A stretch of DNA of 64,000 nucleotides from Eremomyces bilateralis CBS 781.70 (taxonomy: Eukaryota; Ascomycota; Dothideomycetes; Eremomycetales; Eremomycetaceae). The stretch covers positions 1,192,438-1,256,437 of the forward strand of contig NW_022985072.1 in assembly GCF_010015585.1 (NCBI RefSeq). The letters run 5' to 3'. Below the pieces are notes generated by a model, which was not told the origin of the DNA, did not search any database, and worked only from the letters and a program-made list of their open reading frames with translations. Each line of letters starts with the position of its first letter. Position 1 is the first letter of the stretch. Positions 53,630 through 63,877 of this stretch are shown piece after piece. The position numbers were made by a program, and so were the translations under genes.

Positions 53630-55243
53630 ATGTCGGCAGCATCCCTTTCGCTCCAAGAGCGACTTGCACGGGAATTACCAGGCGGGCATCGATTCGGGCT
53701 ATATCACATTTCCACGCCTCCAACGAAATGTGCACCGATCTTCAATCCCGGCCCTGGCACGCTGCCGCAGCGGACATACCAAGAATCCCACTTCCTCTCC
53801 GTAACGATCCCTACGAACTCGTCAGACGATGGCACTGAGCTATGCATATTTGCATTGGAAGTCATAGTCTATACGACGAAACAGCTCACTACCGTATTCG
53901 TGTCGAAGGCCGATTCTACCGGCTATGTTGCGGACCTGAAGCTCGCTCGAAACCACCCTTCCGTTCTACGAACAATTGCGACGACATTCGTGTCATATAT
54001 CATAGAACGTCGACAAAGGAAAGACAAGAAGCTAGTACTGTCTCTGTTCGCTCGAGCCCAGTCACAATATCTCTTTCCGGGCAGCGTCGAAAACCCAGGG
54101 AAGCACGTCGCAGACGACCGACAGCTCATCAAGTGGTGGTGCCGGGTTTTGGATCCGATTCTAGGGAAATATTCGAGAGAAGGGGTTGATGTGAATGGTA
54201 CAAATGGTGATGGACAAGAGAGCGAACATACAACGGCTCAAGCGTACTTGATCGTGCCTGGTGAGGATGGAATCGCCCAATTCTTACCCCCGGATGTTCG
54301 CCTCGATCCCGAGTTGAGAAAGCGATGGACTGCCGGTCATCCCCTAAGGGATATTGCGCCTTCTCCTACTGTTCCCCCTCGATGCATGATCCCTTCATTC
54401 CCCGACGACCCCAAGTCCCGTTTCGTCGACGAGCTAGATGACGAACTGCGGGATACTCCAGGCATGCAACCCGGACAGAGCCCAACCAAGCGCGGATCGG
54501 GTATGTGGAGGAGCATCAAGTCCCTCGAACAATTCTGGGAAACGATGGCGTTCCGGCAAGAATGCTCCTCGGGACGAATGGTCGGATTCCTCTGGATGGT
54601 ATTCACCCCAGGCGACTTGAACGACGATCACGAGCTCCTCGATAGCCAGGAGGCTGGTGGACGGGCTTTATCGCCGACGCCCATTGGTAGTCGCACCATA
54701 ATGCAGGCATCCGCGTCCATGTTAGCGCGTGAGGGCCAGGATCTGGTGCAAAGGAGGAGTAAGGAGAGTAGACGCGGAAAGAAACTCACCGGACCAATCA
54801 TCCCCCGCGTTCCACGGATCAAATCCAATTCATTGAGTCTTTCAAACATGTCTCAACCGGAGGAGTCGCCATACTACTACTGGCCCAGTGACAGCCGCGG
54901 TCAGATTGTCCTGGACGACAAAGATTACAAGAGGGCGGTGGAAATTCTCCTTCGTCTTGACTTTGCGAACCATTCCCTCGCAGTCTCAAGTACATGCCGC
55001 TGGCTCGAAGAGGTTGCCGTACTCGGCGGAATGACTTCGTGGGGCCAAAAGTTGACGGGACAGAGGAAGGCACCAGAGGTTGCTCCAGCGGGAAAGTCAG
55101 GAGAAAATGGCGGAAATGTCATTAACAACCTCGTACCAGTGAAGCGATCCGCGAAGAGGGAAGCAAACGAACCTCCGAGTTCATCGGGAACCACTAATCT
55201 CCTATCGGCCGGCCTGGTGCGCAAAAAGCCGAAAGTACGATGA
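53630..55243 (+). CDS. rtt109: Histone H3 K56 acetyltransferase Rtt109
   Basis: An intronless frame of 537 residues beginning at ATG 53630. Rtt109 acetylates H3 lysine 56 (and N-terminal lysines) with chaperones Vps75/Asf1 during replication-coupled nucleosome assembly. The N-terminus LARELPGGHRFGLYHISTPP is the family hallmark, followed by QESHFLSVTIPTNSSDDGTE, VIVYTTKQLTTVFVSKADST, GYVADLKLARNHPSVLRTIA and the active-site region LVLSLFARAQSQYLFPGSVE with NPGKHVADDRQLIKWWCRVL. A later FWETMAFRQECSSGRMVGFL and WMVFTPGD belong to the p300-like fold. The C-terminus is basic and ends VRKKPKVR. The middle insert is Ser/Arg-rich. Length is a little above the yeast protein (436). Confidence 0.96.
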   Translation: MSAASLSLQERLARELPGGHRFGLYHISTPPTKCAPIFNPGPGTLPQRTYQESHFLSVTIPTNSSDDGTELCIFALEVIVYTTKQLTTVFVSKADSTGYVADLKLARNHPSVLRTIATTFVSYIIERRQRKDKKLVLSLFARAQSQYLFPGSVENPGKHVADDRQLIKWWCRVLDPILGKYSREGVDVNGTNGDGQESEHTTAQAYLIVPGEDGIAQFLPPDVRLDPELRKRWTAGHPLRDIAPSPTVPPRCMIPSFPDDPKSRFVDELDDELRDTPGMQPGQSPTKRGSGMWRSIKSLEQFWETMAFRQECSSGRMVGFLWMVFTPGDLNDDHELLDSQEAGGRALSPTPIGSRTIMQASASMLAREGQDLVQRRSKESRRGKKLTGPIIPRVPRIKSNSLSLSNMSQPEESPYYYWPSDSRGQIVLDDKDYKRAVEILLRLDFANHSLAVSSTCRWLEEVAVLGGMTSWGQKLTGQRKAPEVAPAGKSGENGGNVINNLVPVKRSAKREANEPPSSSGTTNLLSAGLVRKKPKVR

Positions 55244-56240
55244 AGAATTGACCGTTTCGAGTCGTTGTCCGCGCCGCTGGCAGCCGGATTTCGCCCATGA
55301 CTAACGAGGCTACAAGTCTTCAAGACTGCACAAGTCCCCCGATATTCAGTTCATGGCATCCATTCCCCTGGCTTATCACCATTGTGCCATCCGACATCAT
55401 TAATGGCCTGGCACATCATTCCATCCCTTCACGCCAGCCGTCCCCCTAAAGCTCCATGCGGTTACATGCTGACCACCAAGATTTCCTTCTCTCAAACCTT
55501 CTGATTTCTGGCGGAGGGAGTGAAGTCGGCTAGGCTGAAGGGAGTGCGGAGGAAATAGGGTAGCTCGATCTGGCCGTGGCTGGATCTGTGTCGTTGAACC
55601 AGATTCTCTATCTTTCTCAGGTTCTAGCTTAGAGAAGAAGCACAGTAGGACCGGGCATACTGGCCTCCTCGCTCTTGGAAGGACATCGGGGTTTGGCTTT
55701 GACATCTACCACGGGGTTATGTTTAGCATCCTCGTCGATGCCTTCCTTCATTCCGATCCGATAGGAGTCGGACGCTAAATTTGATCGCGGCATGGGAGGG
55801 CAAATATCAGAGTAGAGGCACTAGAACGATGGTTCGGGGTATGAACATTCTTCAAGGTTCATGGTATTCAATAGGAGAAAGTTAACGAGATTGTTCTGGT
55901 TGATATTGTGCCTTCAAATGTGATCGTGAATATGGCGCGACCTGACTCAGTATAGGACATACGTCTCTGGTATTATGGAATACCGTAACTATAATTACAT
56001 TTGATTATATTGGAGGCTCTTTCAGTTGTCTCTTGATTCTACCGTTATATCATTGAAATTGACCTAATCCGTTGTAATATTCAGGCCAGATGAGACCCAT
56101 ATTCCTTGTTGATTTGACGACCTCTCTTCCCTCTTGAAAGTCAGCATCAGACATCCGGTCCAGGCTGTAGAGCTAAATGCCATCCAACTTTTGTAATCAT
56201 GGTGAAATTGAATATATATTCCTAACAATAAGCTACCGCT
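55244..56240. other. Intergenic, no supported gene
   Basis: About 1 kb; frames on the minus strand at 55705-55400 and 56300-56064 have no coding character I can support. The last 100 bases form the promoter of the MRX11-like gene. Confidence 0.4.
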
Positions 56241-56912
56241 ATGAAGCCCAAACCATGGCTGAATGGCAACGTTTGGGCTCGGAATAATCCGTTCAAACAT
56301 CGCCTTCTATCAACGTCGCGCGTCCGCTTTCAACCCGAACCATCGAGAGCTCCAAATACCCGAATTGCTAGAATTGCGGATCGCCGTAAGTTAGGATTGT
56401 CCAGCTTTCCATTCATCCTATTGCTCGGTTTCATGAATCTCCTGAATCTAACCTTTGTCGCAGTACCACCGCGACTCCGACGATACGTCTCCCCGCTGCT
56501 CAACGCCCCCGTATCGCACGTCACGTCGTTCCTCATCCTGCACGAGCTGACCGCCATTCTTCCACTCATTGGACTTACTTCTGCGTTCCATTACCTAGGA
56601 TGGATACCGGAAGTGTCGGGGCCGATGGCCGAGTGGGTTAATCAAGGCACGGAGCGGTTTCGGAAGTATTTTGCGAGGAAGGGGTGGTTTGGATTGGGTG
56701 GGGAGGGCTATTCGGAGGTGGATTTGTCTAATGGGACTACGGACGAGGCGGAGTTGTCGAAGGGGTATGGAGGGAAGGTTGTCCTAGAGGTGGCTACGGC
56801 GTATGCGATTACGAAAGTCCTGTTACCAGCGCGGTTGGCTCTGAGCGTATCGGCAACACCATGGTTTGCACGTCTGTTTGTGCTGCCTATAATTCAAATC
56901 TTCAAGCGGTAA
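56241..56912 (+). CDS. MRX11-like mitochondrial membrane protein
   Basis: Exons 56241-56385 and 56464-56912 (78-base intron, phase 1) give 197 residues. A basic, Ser/Arg-rich N-terminus (NPFKHRLLSTSRVRFQPEPS) suggests a mitochondrial presequence. The conserved part is LPPRLRRYVSPLLNAPVSHV, TSFLILHELTAILPLIGLTS and AFHYLGWIPE, then a C-terminal membrane segment (AYAITKVLLPARLALSV, PWFARLFVLPI). This fits the family of yeast Mrx11, a member of the mitochondrial gene-expression network, of poorly known function; the assignment is from memory of the HEL(T)AILPLIGL motif. The intron is a multiple of three and stopless. If retained it would insert 26 mostly hydrophobic residues (FPFILLLGFMNLLNLTFVAV). 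Its 3' end lies 59 bases from the next gene's stop. Confidence 0.75.
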   Translation: MKPKPWLNGNVWARNNPFKHRLLSTSRVRFQPEPSRAPNTRIARIADRRKLGLSSFPFILLLGFMNLLNLTFVAVPPRLRRYVSPLLNAPVSHVTSFLILHELTAILPLIGLTSAFHYLGWIPEVSGPMAEWVNQGTERFRKYFARKGWFGLGGEGYSEVDLSNGTTDEAELSKGYGGKVVLEVATAYAITKVLLPARLALSVSATPWFARLFVLPIIQIFKR

Positions 56913-56971
56913 CAGAAAATGTGGAACAGTCGTCACTTCAAAGAGATGGCCAATTTATACACATACTTAAC

Positions 56972-58324
56972 CTATAACATAGATAGCCCACCGCTAATCT
57001 TGGCCAGTCCGCCGTTCTCGACCTCATACTGCTTGCCCTTCTTCCACCCAACCCATTCCTCCAAAACCTTCTCACCACCAACCGACGGTCCCAGTCCCTC
57101 CGCGCTCCATCCCTCGCCCTCAACACCCGCACCCTGTCCCTTCGCAGCGCGAATCGCCGGTTCCGGCTCGCTCGAGGCGTTCTGAACCTGAGCGTAGCCT
57201 GGCGTTCGGCGGAGCGTGACCGGTGGTCGTTGGTCGAAAGACTTCTCCTCTAGCTCCTGCTGGGTAAGGACGGGAGTACAGCACGCGTCGGTGCCGTCGA
57301 AGATCACCTCCCATTCCGCTCGGGTCTTCGATTTGAAGGTCTTGGTGAACAGGTCAACTAGATATGGCCATGTCTTTCGGTCGTCTCGTGAGCCGGGGAA
57401 CGTTTTCGGGTCGATGTTGAGACCTTTCATGAGTTCGGCGAAGAACTGCGGCTCCAAAGCACCCCTACATCCGTTCAGATTAGCACTTTTAATTGGGATA
57501 TGGCTGTGGGAGTACTCACACTGCCATGTACTTGCCATCCTTGGTCTCATACGTGTCATAGAACGGGCTTCCTCCATCCAACATGTTCGTCCCCCGCTCC
57601 CGACCCCACGTCGGCGTCTTCGTAGAAAGTCTCGGCATGGTGGCCAAATACGCGGCGCCATCTACCATGTTCGCTTCAACGACCTGCCCCTTTCCGTCCT
57701 TCTCCCTAGCGATCAGTGCGAGCAGCACTGCCAGGAAGCACATCGCGCCACCACCCGCGAAGTCTCCCAAAATGTTCCCGGGCGCGAGGGGCTTCTCCCC
57801 TTTGCGTCCCAACATCGACAATACACCGGACACGGCGATATAGTTGATATCATGGCCCGCCATGTCCTTGTACTTCCCATCTCTGCGAAACCCCGTCATC
57901 CGCGCGACGATCAGCCGTGGGTTGATCGACAGCATGACTTCTGTGGGACATAGTCCCGCCTTCTCGAGCACACCGGGGCGGAAGGGGTCGATGATCACAT
58001 CGACGTGCGGGAGAAGCGCTTTGACGAAGGAGACGCCGCGCGGGGTCTTGATGTTCACGGCGATGGAGGACTTGTGTCGGGTGAGCCAGTCGCCGGTCGG
58101 TGGGGGCTCGATGTCGGTGTGGGTTTGGGACGTGGCGCGGTCAAGACGGAGGACATCGGCGCCAAAGTCGGCGAGAAGGAGACCGCAGAAGGGACCTGGC
58201 AGCACGCGGAATTAGCAGACGGCTGTGAGAATGTACGGAATGACCTGAGATCCATACCGGGAGCCAATCCCCCGAACTCGAGGACGCGGACGCCTTTGAG
58301 AGGTGGAGCACTGGCGGAAGACAT
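56972..58324 (-). CDS. Alpha-methylacyl-CoA racemase / class III CoA-transferase family enzyme
   Basis: Three exons on the minus strand (58324-58258, 58195-57520, 57464-56972; introns 62 and 55 bases) encode 411 residues, the usual AMACR length. The enzyme inverts the 2-methyl centre of branched-chain acyl-CoAs before beta-oxidation, in peroxisomes or mitochondria. Family text: [49 protein letters not shown]. The catalytic His lies in [20 protein letters not shown] and the catalytic Asp in [15 protein letters not shown]; then [62 protein letters not shown] and DACCTPVL. The C-terminus ends in -SML, which resembles a peroxisomal PTS1 of the S-x-L class. Other CoA-transferases share the fold, so substrate is uncertain. 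Confidence 0.92.
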
Positions 58325-58696
58325 GATTACAATGTTGTTGATTGATTACAGCTTGTGCAGAAATCAGACCAACAATATGATTAAGATATTCCAGGAGGAT
58401 ATATAATTGAATTGACAACCATCTTGCACGAAGGCATGGCTGCAGACGGCGCGAAGCTCCAACGAGAGTAAGTTGATCCGAATGAGGACCTCGGGCATCG
58501 CAACTCCAGTCCGGGGAACCTCGAGTCAAGCACGTGGCGGGGCGGCTCCGGGTCCCGCCATAACCGAACAGAACAGGAGTCAGGAGACATCAATCATTCT
58601 CACGATCTAACTGAATGTTTCCAGATGAATAATAATACAATTGTGAAACTATAGTTGGCTTATTGTTGTGCTTGCTACCTATTGTGCTAGTGCTGG
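58325..58696. other. Intergenic, AMACR promoter and noc4 3' end
   Basis: Short region between two minus-strand genes. A GTGCTAGTGCTGGCTATTGTGCTAG direct repeat straddles the noc4 stop (58682-58709). Confidence 0.4.
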
Positions 58697-60405
58697 CTAT
58701 TGTGCTAGAATGCTATTCATCAACTGTCCCAGATTATTCAACTCGCCCACGCCTTCGCCAGTGAAAATCCTCTTGGGTATCTCATACTCGACTACCGGGA
58801 CATTCTTCATCTCTTTGGATAGTTCGCTTTCAATAATCTAGAATTTCCATTAGTCTGTGAAACGGAAGTTGTCCATTGGGGTCTTACCGATGCATATGAA
58901 TAGTCCAAGAAGTCCTCAAGGCTATACGCTTCCTTGCGGAACTCTTGGGCGATGATTTTGGCGACCGTTGCTACGTTTGGGTGATAATGCGTCGTCAGGG
59001 CGTCCAGCTCCCAGAGACAGCTGTCTATGGCACGTGTATCTAATGGGTCTGTCTCCGCATCGTCGAACGGATCATCCATCCCTTCGTTTTCGATCTCTTC
59101 TCGTGCTTCCGGATCCCTGGTCTCTCGATGGATCATGAAGGTAGTCGACGGATTCTTTCTCAGCAAGTTATACACCAGCGGGATCACGATCACGACACCT
59201 CCGGGGGGGCCATGGAGAGCCAACCGCGACAGTTTCTTCATAAAGCTGGCAAGGAGAGCGGACGGTAAGTGAGTGGATGACAGAAATGTCTCGAGAAGGC
59301 GGAAGAACCTGGATCGATGTTTCGAGTGGAGAAGGTCATCGTCGAGGAGACTGTAGAGTTTCTGGAAGAAGGAAGGGTACTCGAGGTTTCGCTCTTGGAT
59401 TAGGTAGTAGACCCCCGACAGAGCAAGAAGGGATACCGAGCCTCCAGTATTGTAGGAATCAGTAAGGAAGTCGAGAAGGAGTTCTGGCTTCGAGAAACAT
59501 GGCGCCACGAGTTCTGCTGTTTTTGAGAGCACCAGTTTCTGCTGAGGCTTCGATAGTCCCGTCTTGAACAAATCGAGCCACAGCTCTTGACCCTCCCGTT
59601 TCAGCTCCTGCTCAGAACCGGCCAAACGCGCTCGCTTTCCGTCCTGCGCAAATAGGAAGTTCTCCGATTCCAAAATTTGCGGAACAGGCTCGGTATCGAT
59701 CAGGGTATGGAGCAGATTGGATCGTAGAAGATCTGCTTCGGTATCCCCGCGTCGCTGCTTTAACAGCTTTCTACATATTGTTAGCCGTGACCTCGGAAAT
59801 GCATTATTTCAGCCGTACCTTGCCACTTTGAAGAGATGGAATGGGCTGTCCCGGTAGCCTTTGATGTAGTCTCCGACAAACACGGTCCGAGCATTCGCAA
59901 AATCCTCTCCCGATAATGACAACTTTCGTACTGTTCGAGCGAAAATTCCATCCTGCCATAATGCCTCTGGCGAAGCGTGCTGCGTCTCGACACGAGCCAG
60001 GCCAATAAGGACAGGAAGATAAGAGTTTTCATTGCCAGGCAACTGCTGGAGAAGGGCCTCCGTGAACTCTACAAGTCTCTCTCGGAGCCATTCCACAATA
60101 ACAACCTCCTTCTGTGGCGTTCCTTTGCTCTTTTTGAAGTTTCCTGACTCGATCAGATGCGAGAAGACTCCGAATAGACTTGCGACTGCATGACGTTGAA
60201 GGCCTCCTTTGCCTTGTTCGCTTCGTTCAGCCGCTGCTAACAGTTCAATGAGATCATTATAGTTTTCTCGAGACTCAATAATCCCTTGGGCTAATTGATC
60301 GATGCGGTCTTGCTCCTGGAGTCGTTTGGCGGCCTTGGAATCGGATGACCCATCCCGGGTGTTGGGATCTGTTTCTCTTTTTCGTTTCATCGTTGACTTC
60401 GCCAT
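58697..60405 (-). CDS. noc4: Ribosome biogenesis protein Noc4 (Utp19)
   Basis: Three exons on the minus strand (60405-59819, 59770-58888, 58837-58697; introns 48 and 50 bases) give 536 residues. Noc4 pairs with Nop14 in the small-subunit processome for 18S rRNA maturation in the nucleolus. The basic start MAKSTMKRKRE is followed by helical repeats; the C-terminal CBF/Mak21 domain has ALSGVYYLIQERNLEYPSFF, KLYSLLDDDLLHSKHRSRFF, RLLETFLSSTHLPSALLASF, MKKLSRLALHGPPGGVVIVI, PLVYNLLRKNPSTTFMIHRE, DPFDDAETDPLDTRAIDSCL, WELDALTTHYHPNVATVAKI and FLDYSYAS, which are close to the yeast protein. The last exon adds IIESELSKEMKNVPVVEYEI and PKRIF. Shares a 241-base promoter with atp4. Confidence 0.95.
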
Positions 60406-60646
60406 ATGGTTTTAGTAACCAGAAGAATTATCAAAGCGCACTGAAACGGGCAAAGGTTCTTTCGCAAGGCACATTCCGAAAATCTCCATGGTCGAGGAAA
60501 TTTCATCTCCGGTCACGTGCACGCCAAGATCCACGTCCAAATCCTCAAGCTTCAACATCCGCAGGGCAACATCCTTCAAGCTCTCCACCGCATCGAATTC
60601 CATCGCAACCGCTGATTGAGCCTCAATTAGCTTCGTCGGTGCATCA
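60406..60646. promoter_or_regulatory. Divergent promoter, noc4 / atp4
   Basis: 241 bases between the start codons of noc4 (minus) and the ATP synthase subunit 4 gene (plus). CGGTCACGTGCACG near 60510 contains CACGTG, a CBF1/bHLH-type E-box, halfway between the two genes. Function is inferred only. Confidence 0.55.
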
Positions 60647-61534
60647 ATGGCTTCAAAACTCGCACGGAGCGCCGTTGGTACGATACCCCAATGGCCATTG
60701 CCTATCCAGAACATCCGAGACTCATTGTGAACAGGCGCCGCACGGTTGAGACCGACGATTCCGCTCCGCAGCATTCCCGCCGTCACCACCCCTCTGACTT
60801 CATCTCGATCCAACTCGAATGTGCCGGCGGAGGACCCCAAGAACAAGGCTCAATCGATCCTGAACTCGCTGCCCGGACAGAGCGTCCCAGCCAAGCTCGC
60901 GTTCCTCTCAGGCGGAACCGGTCTCTCGGTTGCCGCGATCAGCAACGAGCTCTACGTGTTCAACGAAGAAACCATCGTTGCCTTCAGCTTGCTCACGATC
61001 TTTTATGCCGTTGGAAAATATGTCGCCCCGATGGCGGGTACCTATGCCAAGGAGCAGACGAAGAAGCTAAGCGATATCCTGAACTCGGCACGCCATAATC
61101 ATACCGCTGCCGTCCAGGCGCGTATTGCGAATGTCAAGGAATTGGAAGGCGTCGTTGACATTACGAAGACACTCTTCGAGGTCTCAAAGGTACAGTCCTA
61201 ATGGTTTGTATATCTCAGAACGGCACTAACGGCCATAGGAAACCGCCAAACTTGAGGCTCAGGCCTACGAGCTCGAGCAGAAGACCGCCATCGCTTCCGA
61301 AGCCAAGGCCGTCCTTGACTCTTGGGTTCGATATGAGGGACAAATCAAGCAGAAGCAGCAGCGTGAGCTCGCCGAGTCGGTCATCGCCAAGGTGGAGAAG
61401 GATCTGGAGAACCCGAAAGTCTTGAAGCAGATCTTGGACCAGAGCGTTGCCGACGTGGAGCGTAAGTTGAGCCCTCGATATCTTTCGCAATCCGAACCTA
61501 ACGTCCTGTAGGCATTCTCGCTGTCAAGTCATAA
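60647..61534 (+). CDS. atp4: ATP synthase subunit 4 (subunit b), mitochondrial
   Basis: Four exons (60647-60677, 60735-61189, 61239-61461, 61512-61534; introns 57, 49 and 50 bases) give 243 residues, the normal size. Subunit b forms the peripheral stalk that holds F1 against rotation. N-terminal presequence SKLARSAVGAARLRPTIPLR, then EDPKNKAQSILNSLPGQSVP, AKLAFLSGGTGLSVAAISNE, LYVFNEETIVAFSLLTIFYA (two membrane helices), the long helix KKLSDILNSARHNHTAAVQA and the C-terminal IKQKQQRELAESVIAKVEKD. The last exon carries only the final seven residues (ILAVKS and the split Arg codon). ATG 60647 is the only one that supplies the presequence. Confidence 0.95.
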
Positions 61535-62296
61535 TTGCCCGTCTGTATGATACCTCAAAAGCCATGTTGGGTGGTAGACAGAAGATAGATGTCGAATTGT
61601 TCATAGCTCCTTAAATGTACTCTATGGTCGTTTCGTATATATGACTGAAAACTCTCGATCTTTTGGTGACATTCGCCTCGCCGTTGTATACTGATCGTGT
61701 TTCGGCCTTCGTGAGGAGCCGTTGAACGTGCCAACATATGTCCAGGCCGGACACCACCTTTACAGAAATTGCAAACCAAAAACTCACACTTGACTATCCT
61801 CGAAGTCACTTGAAAAGAACTCTATTACAAGTGCTTATCGTACTACACGCAAGGCCTGCGAATCTTGTTCCATGTTTCTGAGTAGGTATTGTTCAGCGAG
61901 ACCAAAGTCCTCCCCCGCCCACACTATGCAAATCATCAACAGAAAACTCGGATTAAATGTTTTGAACGTGCCAACATTACTCCAGACAAGAGCATCACAA
62001 GGAATCAGCAAGACATCTCAGTCGTGGCTAGGATCTCAAGGATCTCAAGGATCTCAATTCACTATTAACCGGCCAAGTTTCGTCCCTCGGCAGTCTCCGA
62101 ATCTACCCGCGTACGATATCGGTCCGGTACGCCATTGTGGCGTCAAACAGCTGGAACCAGATTGCCGACATCGATTCCATCCAGATCAAATAAATTATCC
62201 GAGCTGAGATACGAACGGAATTCCAAGTCATGCACCGATGAGAAAAGTTGGATTTACAAATTTAAAAGAGCAAGGGAGCGTCGGACTCAGCCGAAG
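61535..62296. other. Intergenic with two small repeats
   Basis: The 16-mer TTGAACGTGCCAACAT occurs at 61722-61737 and again at 61962-61977 in the same orientation. A 10-base tandem GGATCTCAAG is present about three times at 62031-62057. No gene seen. Confidence 0.6.
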
Positions 62297-63523
62297 ATGG
62301 CGGACGGCCAGCCACACCCCAAACCGGACAAGGGGAAAAGCAGAGAGGCAGTCAGTGATGGGAGCAATTCAGGGCCGAGTGAGAGTATGGCTTCGAAGGT
62401 GGTGAATTCGGCAGCGGTTTTGGCGAGGGATCTCGTTTTCTCCAACGCCGATTCGGGGTCAACGCTGCAGCAAGCAACATCGGCTGGGAAGACGTCAACA
62501 TCGGGGACGAGAGGGACGACATCGACTCACGCATCAGGGCAGACAAATGGACCTTCAACGGAGTATTCAACACAGGCGGGGCCAGCGCAAGCGGCCGAGA
62601 GTTTTCGAACACCAATAGCCCAACCCGTGTTACAGAACGAGGAATTCGATCAATTCGCGTCGCTACGAGGAACCAGTCTGCTCCAGGAAACCCGCAGCTC
62701 TTCCAGATCCTCATGGTCTCAGGAGTTTCGACAGAGCCGTGCTGTCCTCCCCACCGATTTCCGCGCCGCCCACCAACTCCCCGACGACGGCGCCGAAGTG
62801 GCGCTGCTCCTCTCCGATCCCACGTTCCACGCCTACGAAGTGGACGAGGGGTTCTCGCAGCCGGAGGACCCCTCAGAAGCGACGATGAACGACCTGTTCG
62901 GCACGGCTTTCAACACCGAGCAGCAGCAGGCCGCGGCCTCGATGCGTGCGCAGCTGCCTCCTGCGCCCGTGCATGGAGTCGTGTTGCCGCACAATCCATT
63001 AAACCTCGTCCCACAGTTCGATAACCTCAATCTGGGAACTTCCTTCGACCCAGATATGCAGCTGTTCGGTCCCCAGCAAAGCAGCATGACCCAAGCCGAA
63101 CCTGCCACTGACGGAGACGAGACAGCCCCCTCGGAACGGCAGCGATTCCTCACCGACTGGAGCGACGTGTTGAACGCTTACACCGACGAAGTTTGGGGCG
63201 ACCTGCTCCCCGTCATCCGCGCCGCCCGCGAGCAACTCGAGGAGTTGACGGGCACGGAATCGACGGACTTCGAGAAGAAAGTGGTACCGCGGTTACGGAT
63301 GATCCTCGGGCATCTGAACCAGACGGAGTTCCTCGACAAGGAGTTTCGATCGCTGGGGCAGGGACAGGAGCGCGAGGGCGCTCAGACGGGCGCGAGTGAA
63401 CAGGTTCGCGGTTCACCGGTGTATAAATCTAGGGAGGTTGTGAAGCAGGAAGATGGGGAGATGGTGGTCGGGAAGGAGGAGGGTCATGGGCAAGACAGGT
63501 ACAATTGGTGGCCCGGAAAATAA
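62297..63523 (+). CDS. Conserved fungal protein of unknown function
   Basis: An intronless frame, ATG 62297 (MADGQPHPKPDKGKSRE), 408 residues. It is Ser/Thr-rich and disordered in the first third, then contains helical segments: NEEFDQFASLRGTSLLQETR, SWSQEFRQSRAVLPTDFRAA, PSEATMNDLFGTAFNTEQQQ and, near residue 290, ERQRFLTDWSDVLNAYTDEV followed by WGDLLPVIRAAREQLEEL, which looks like the conserved core. The tail is acidic/basic and ends NWWPGK. The short aromatic motifs EFDQF and WSQEF recall peroxin-type linear motifs (Pex5/Pex20), but I do not claim that identity. Earlier in-frame codons exist upstream (62135 on) but with no ATG that improves the protein. Confidence 0.7.
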   Translation: MADGQPHPKPDKGKSREAVSDGSNSGPSESMASKVVNSAAVLARDLVFSNADSGSTLQQATSAGKTSTSGTRGTTSTHASGQTNGPSTEYSTQAGPAQAAESFRTPIAQPVLQNEEFDQFASLRGTSLLQETRSSSRSSWSQEFRQSRAVLPTDFRAAHQLPDDGAEVALLLSDPTFHAYEVDEGFSQPEDPSEATMNDLFGTAFNTEQQQAAASMRAQLPPAPVHGVVLPHNPLNLVPQFDNLNLGTSFDPDMQLFGPQQSSMTQAEPATDGDETAPSERQRFLTDWSDVLNAYTDEVWGDLLPVIRAAREQLEELTGTESTDFEKKVVPRLRMILGHLNQTEFLDKEFRSLGQGQEREGAQTGASEQVRGSPVYKSREVVKQEDGEMVVGKEEGHGQDRYNWWPGK

Positions 63524-63877
63524 TGTCCATACGGATCGGAATGACGGCAACAGGTCGAGCATCTTCGGAAACCGCCCGCACGTTGGATGTGGCGGTGATG
63601 GTCGACTGAGATGGTGTACAATACTAAAAATGAGTGTGATCTCAAAATGTTCAGTTATGACCCCTAGCCCATCGACGCGTCAAATGCGTTTATGTACAGG
63701 TCCGAAGATGCAACAATGGCCGGGAATCTAATATCTAGAACCAAACACGGTATCCAACAGGATGACCTCTATGGTCAACCAAACGAAGGCCAGAATCAAA
63801 GACTATAGTAATAAAGATGCCACCAACGCCAGGCTAACATATGTCCGAGAAACGTAATCAAAGCGCGAGCAACCCCC
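63524..63877. other. Convergent intergenic region
   Basis: 3' regions of two facing genes. No gene seen. Confidence 0.4.
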
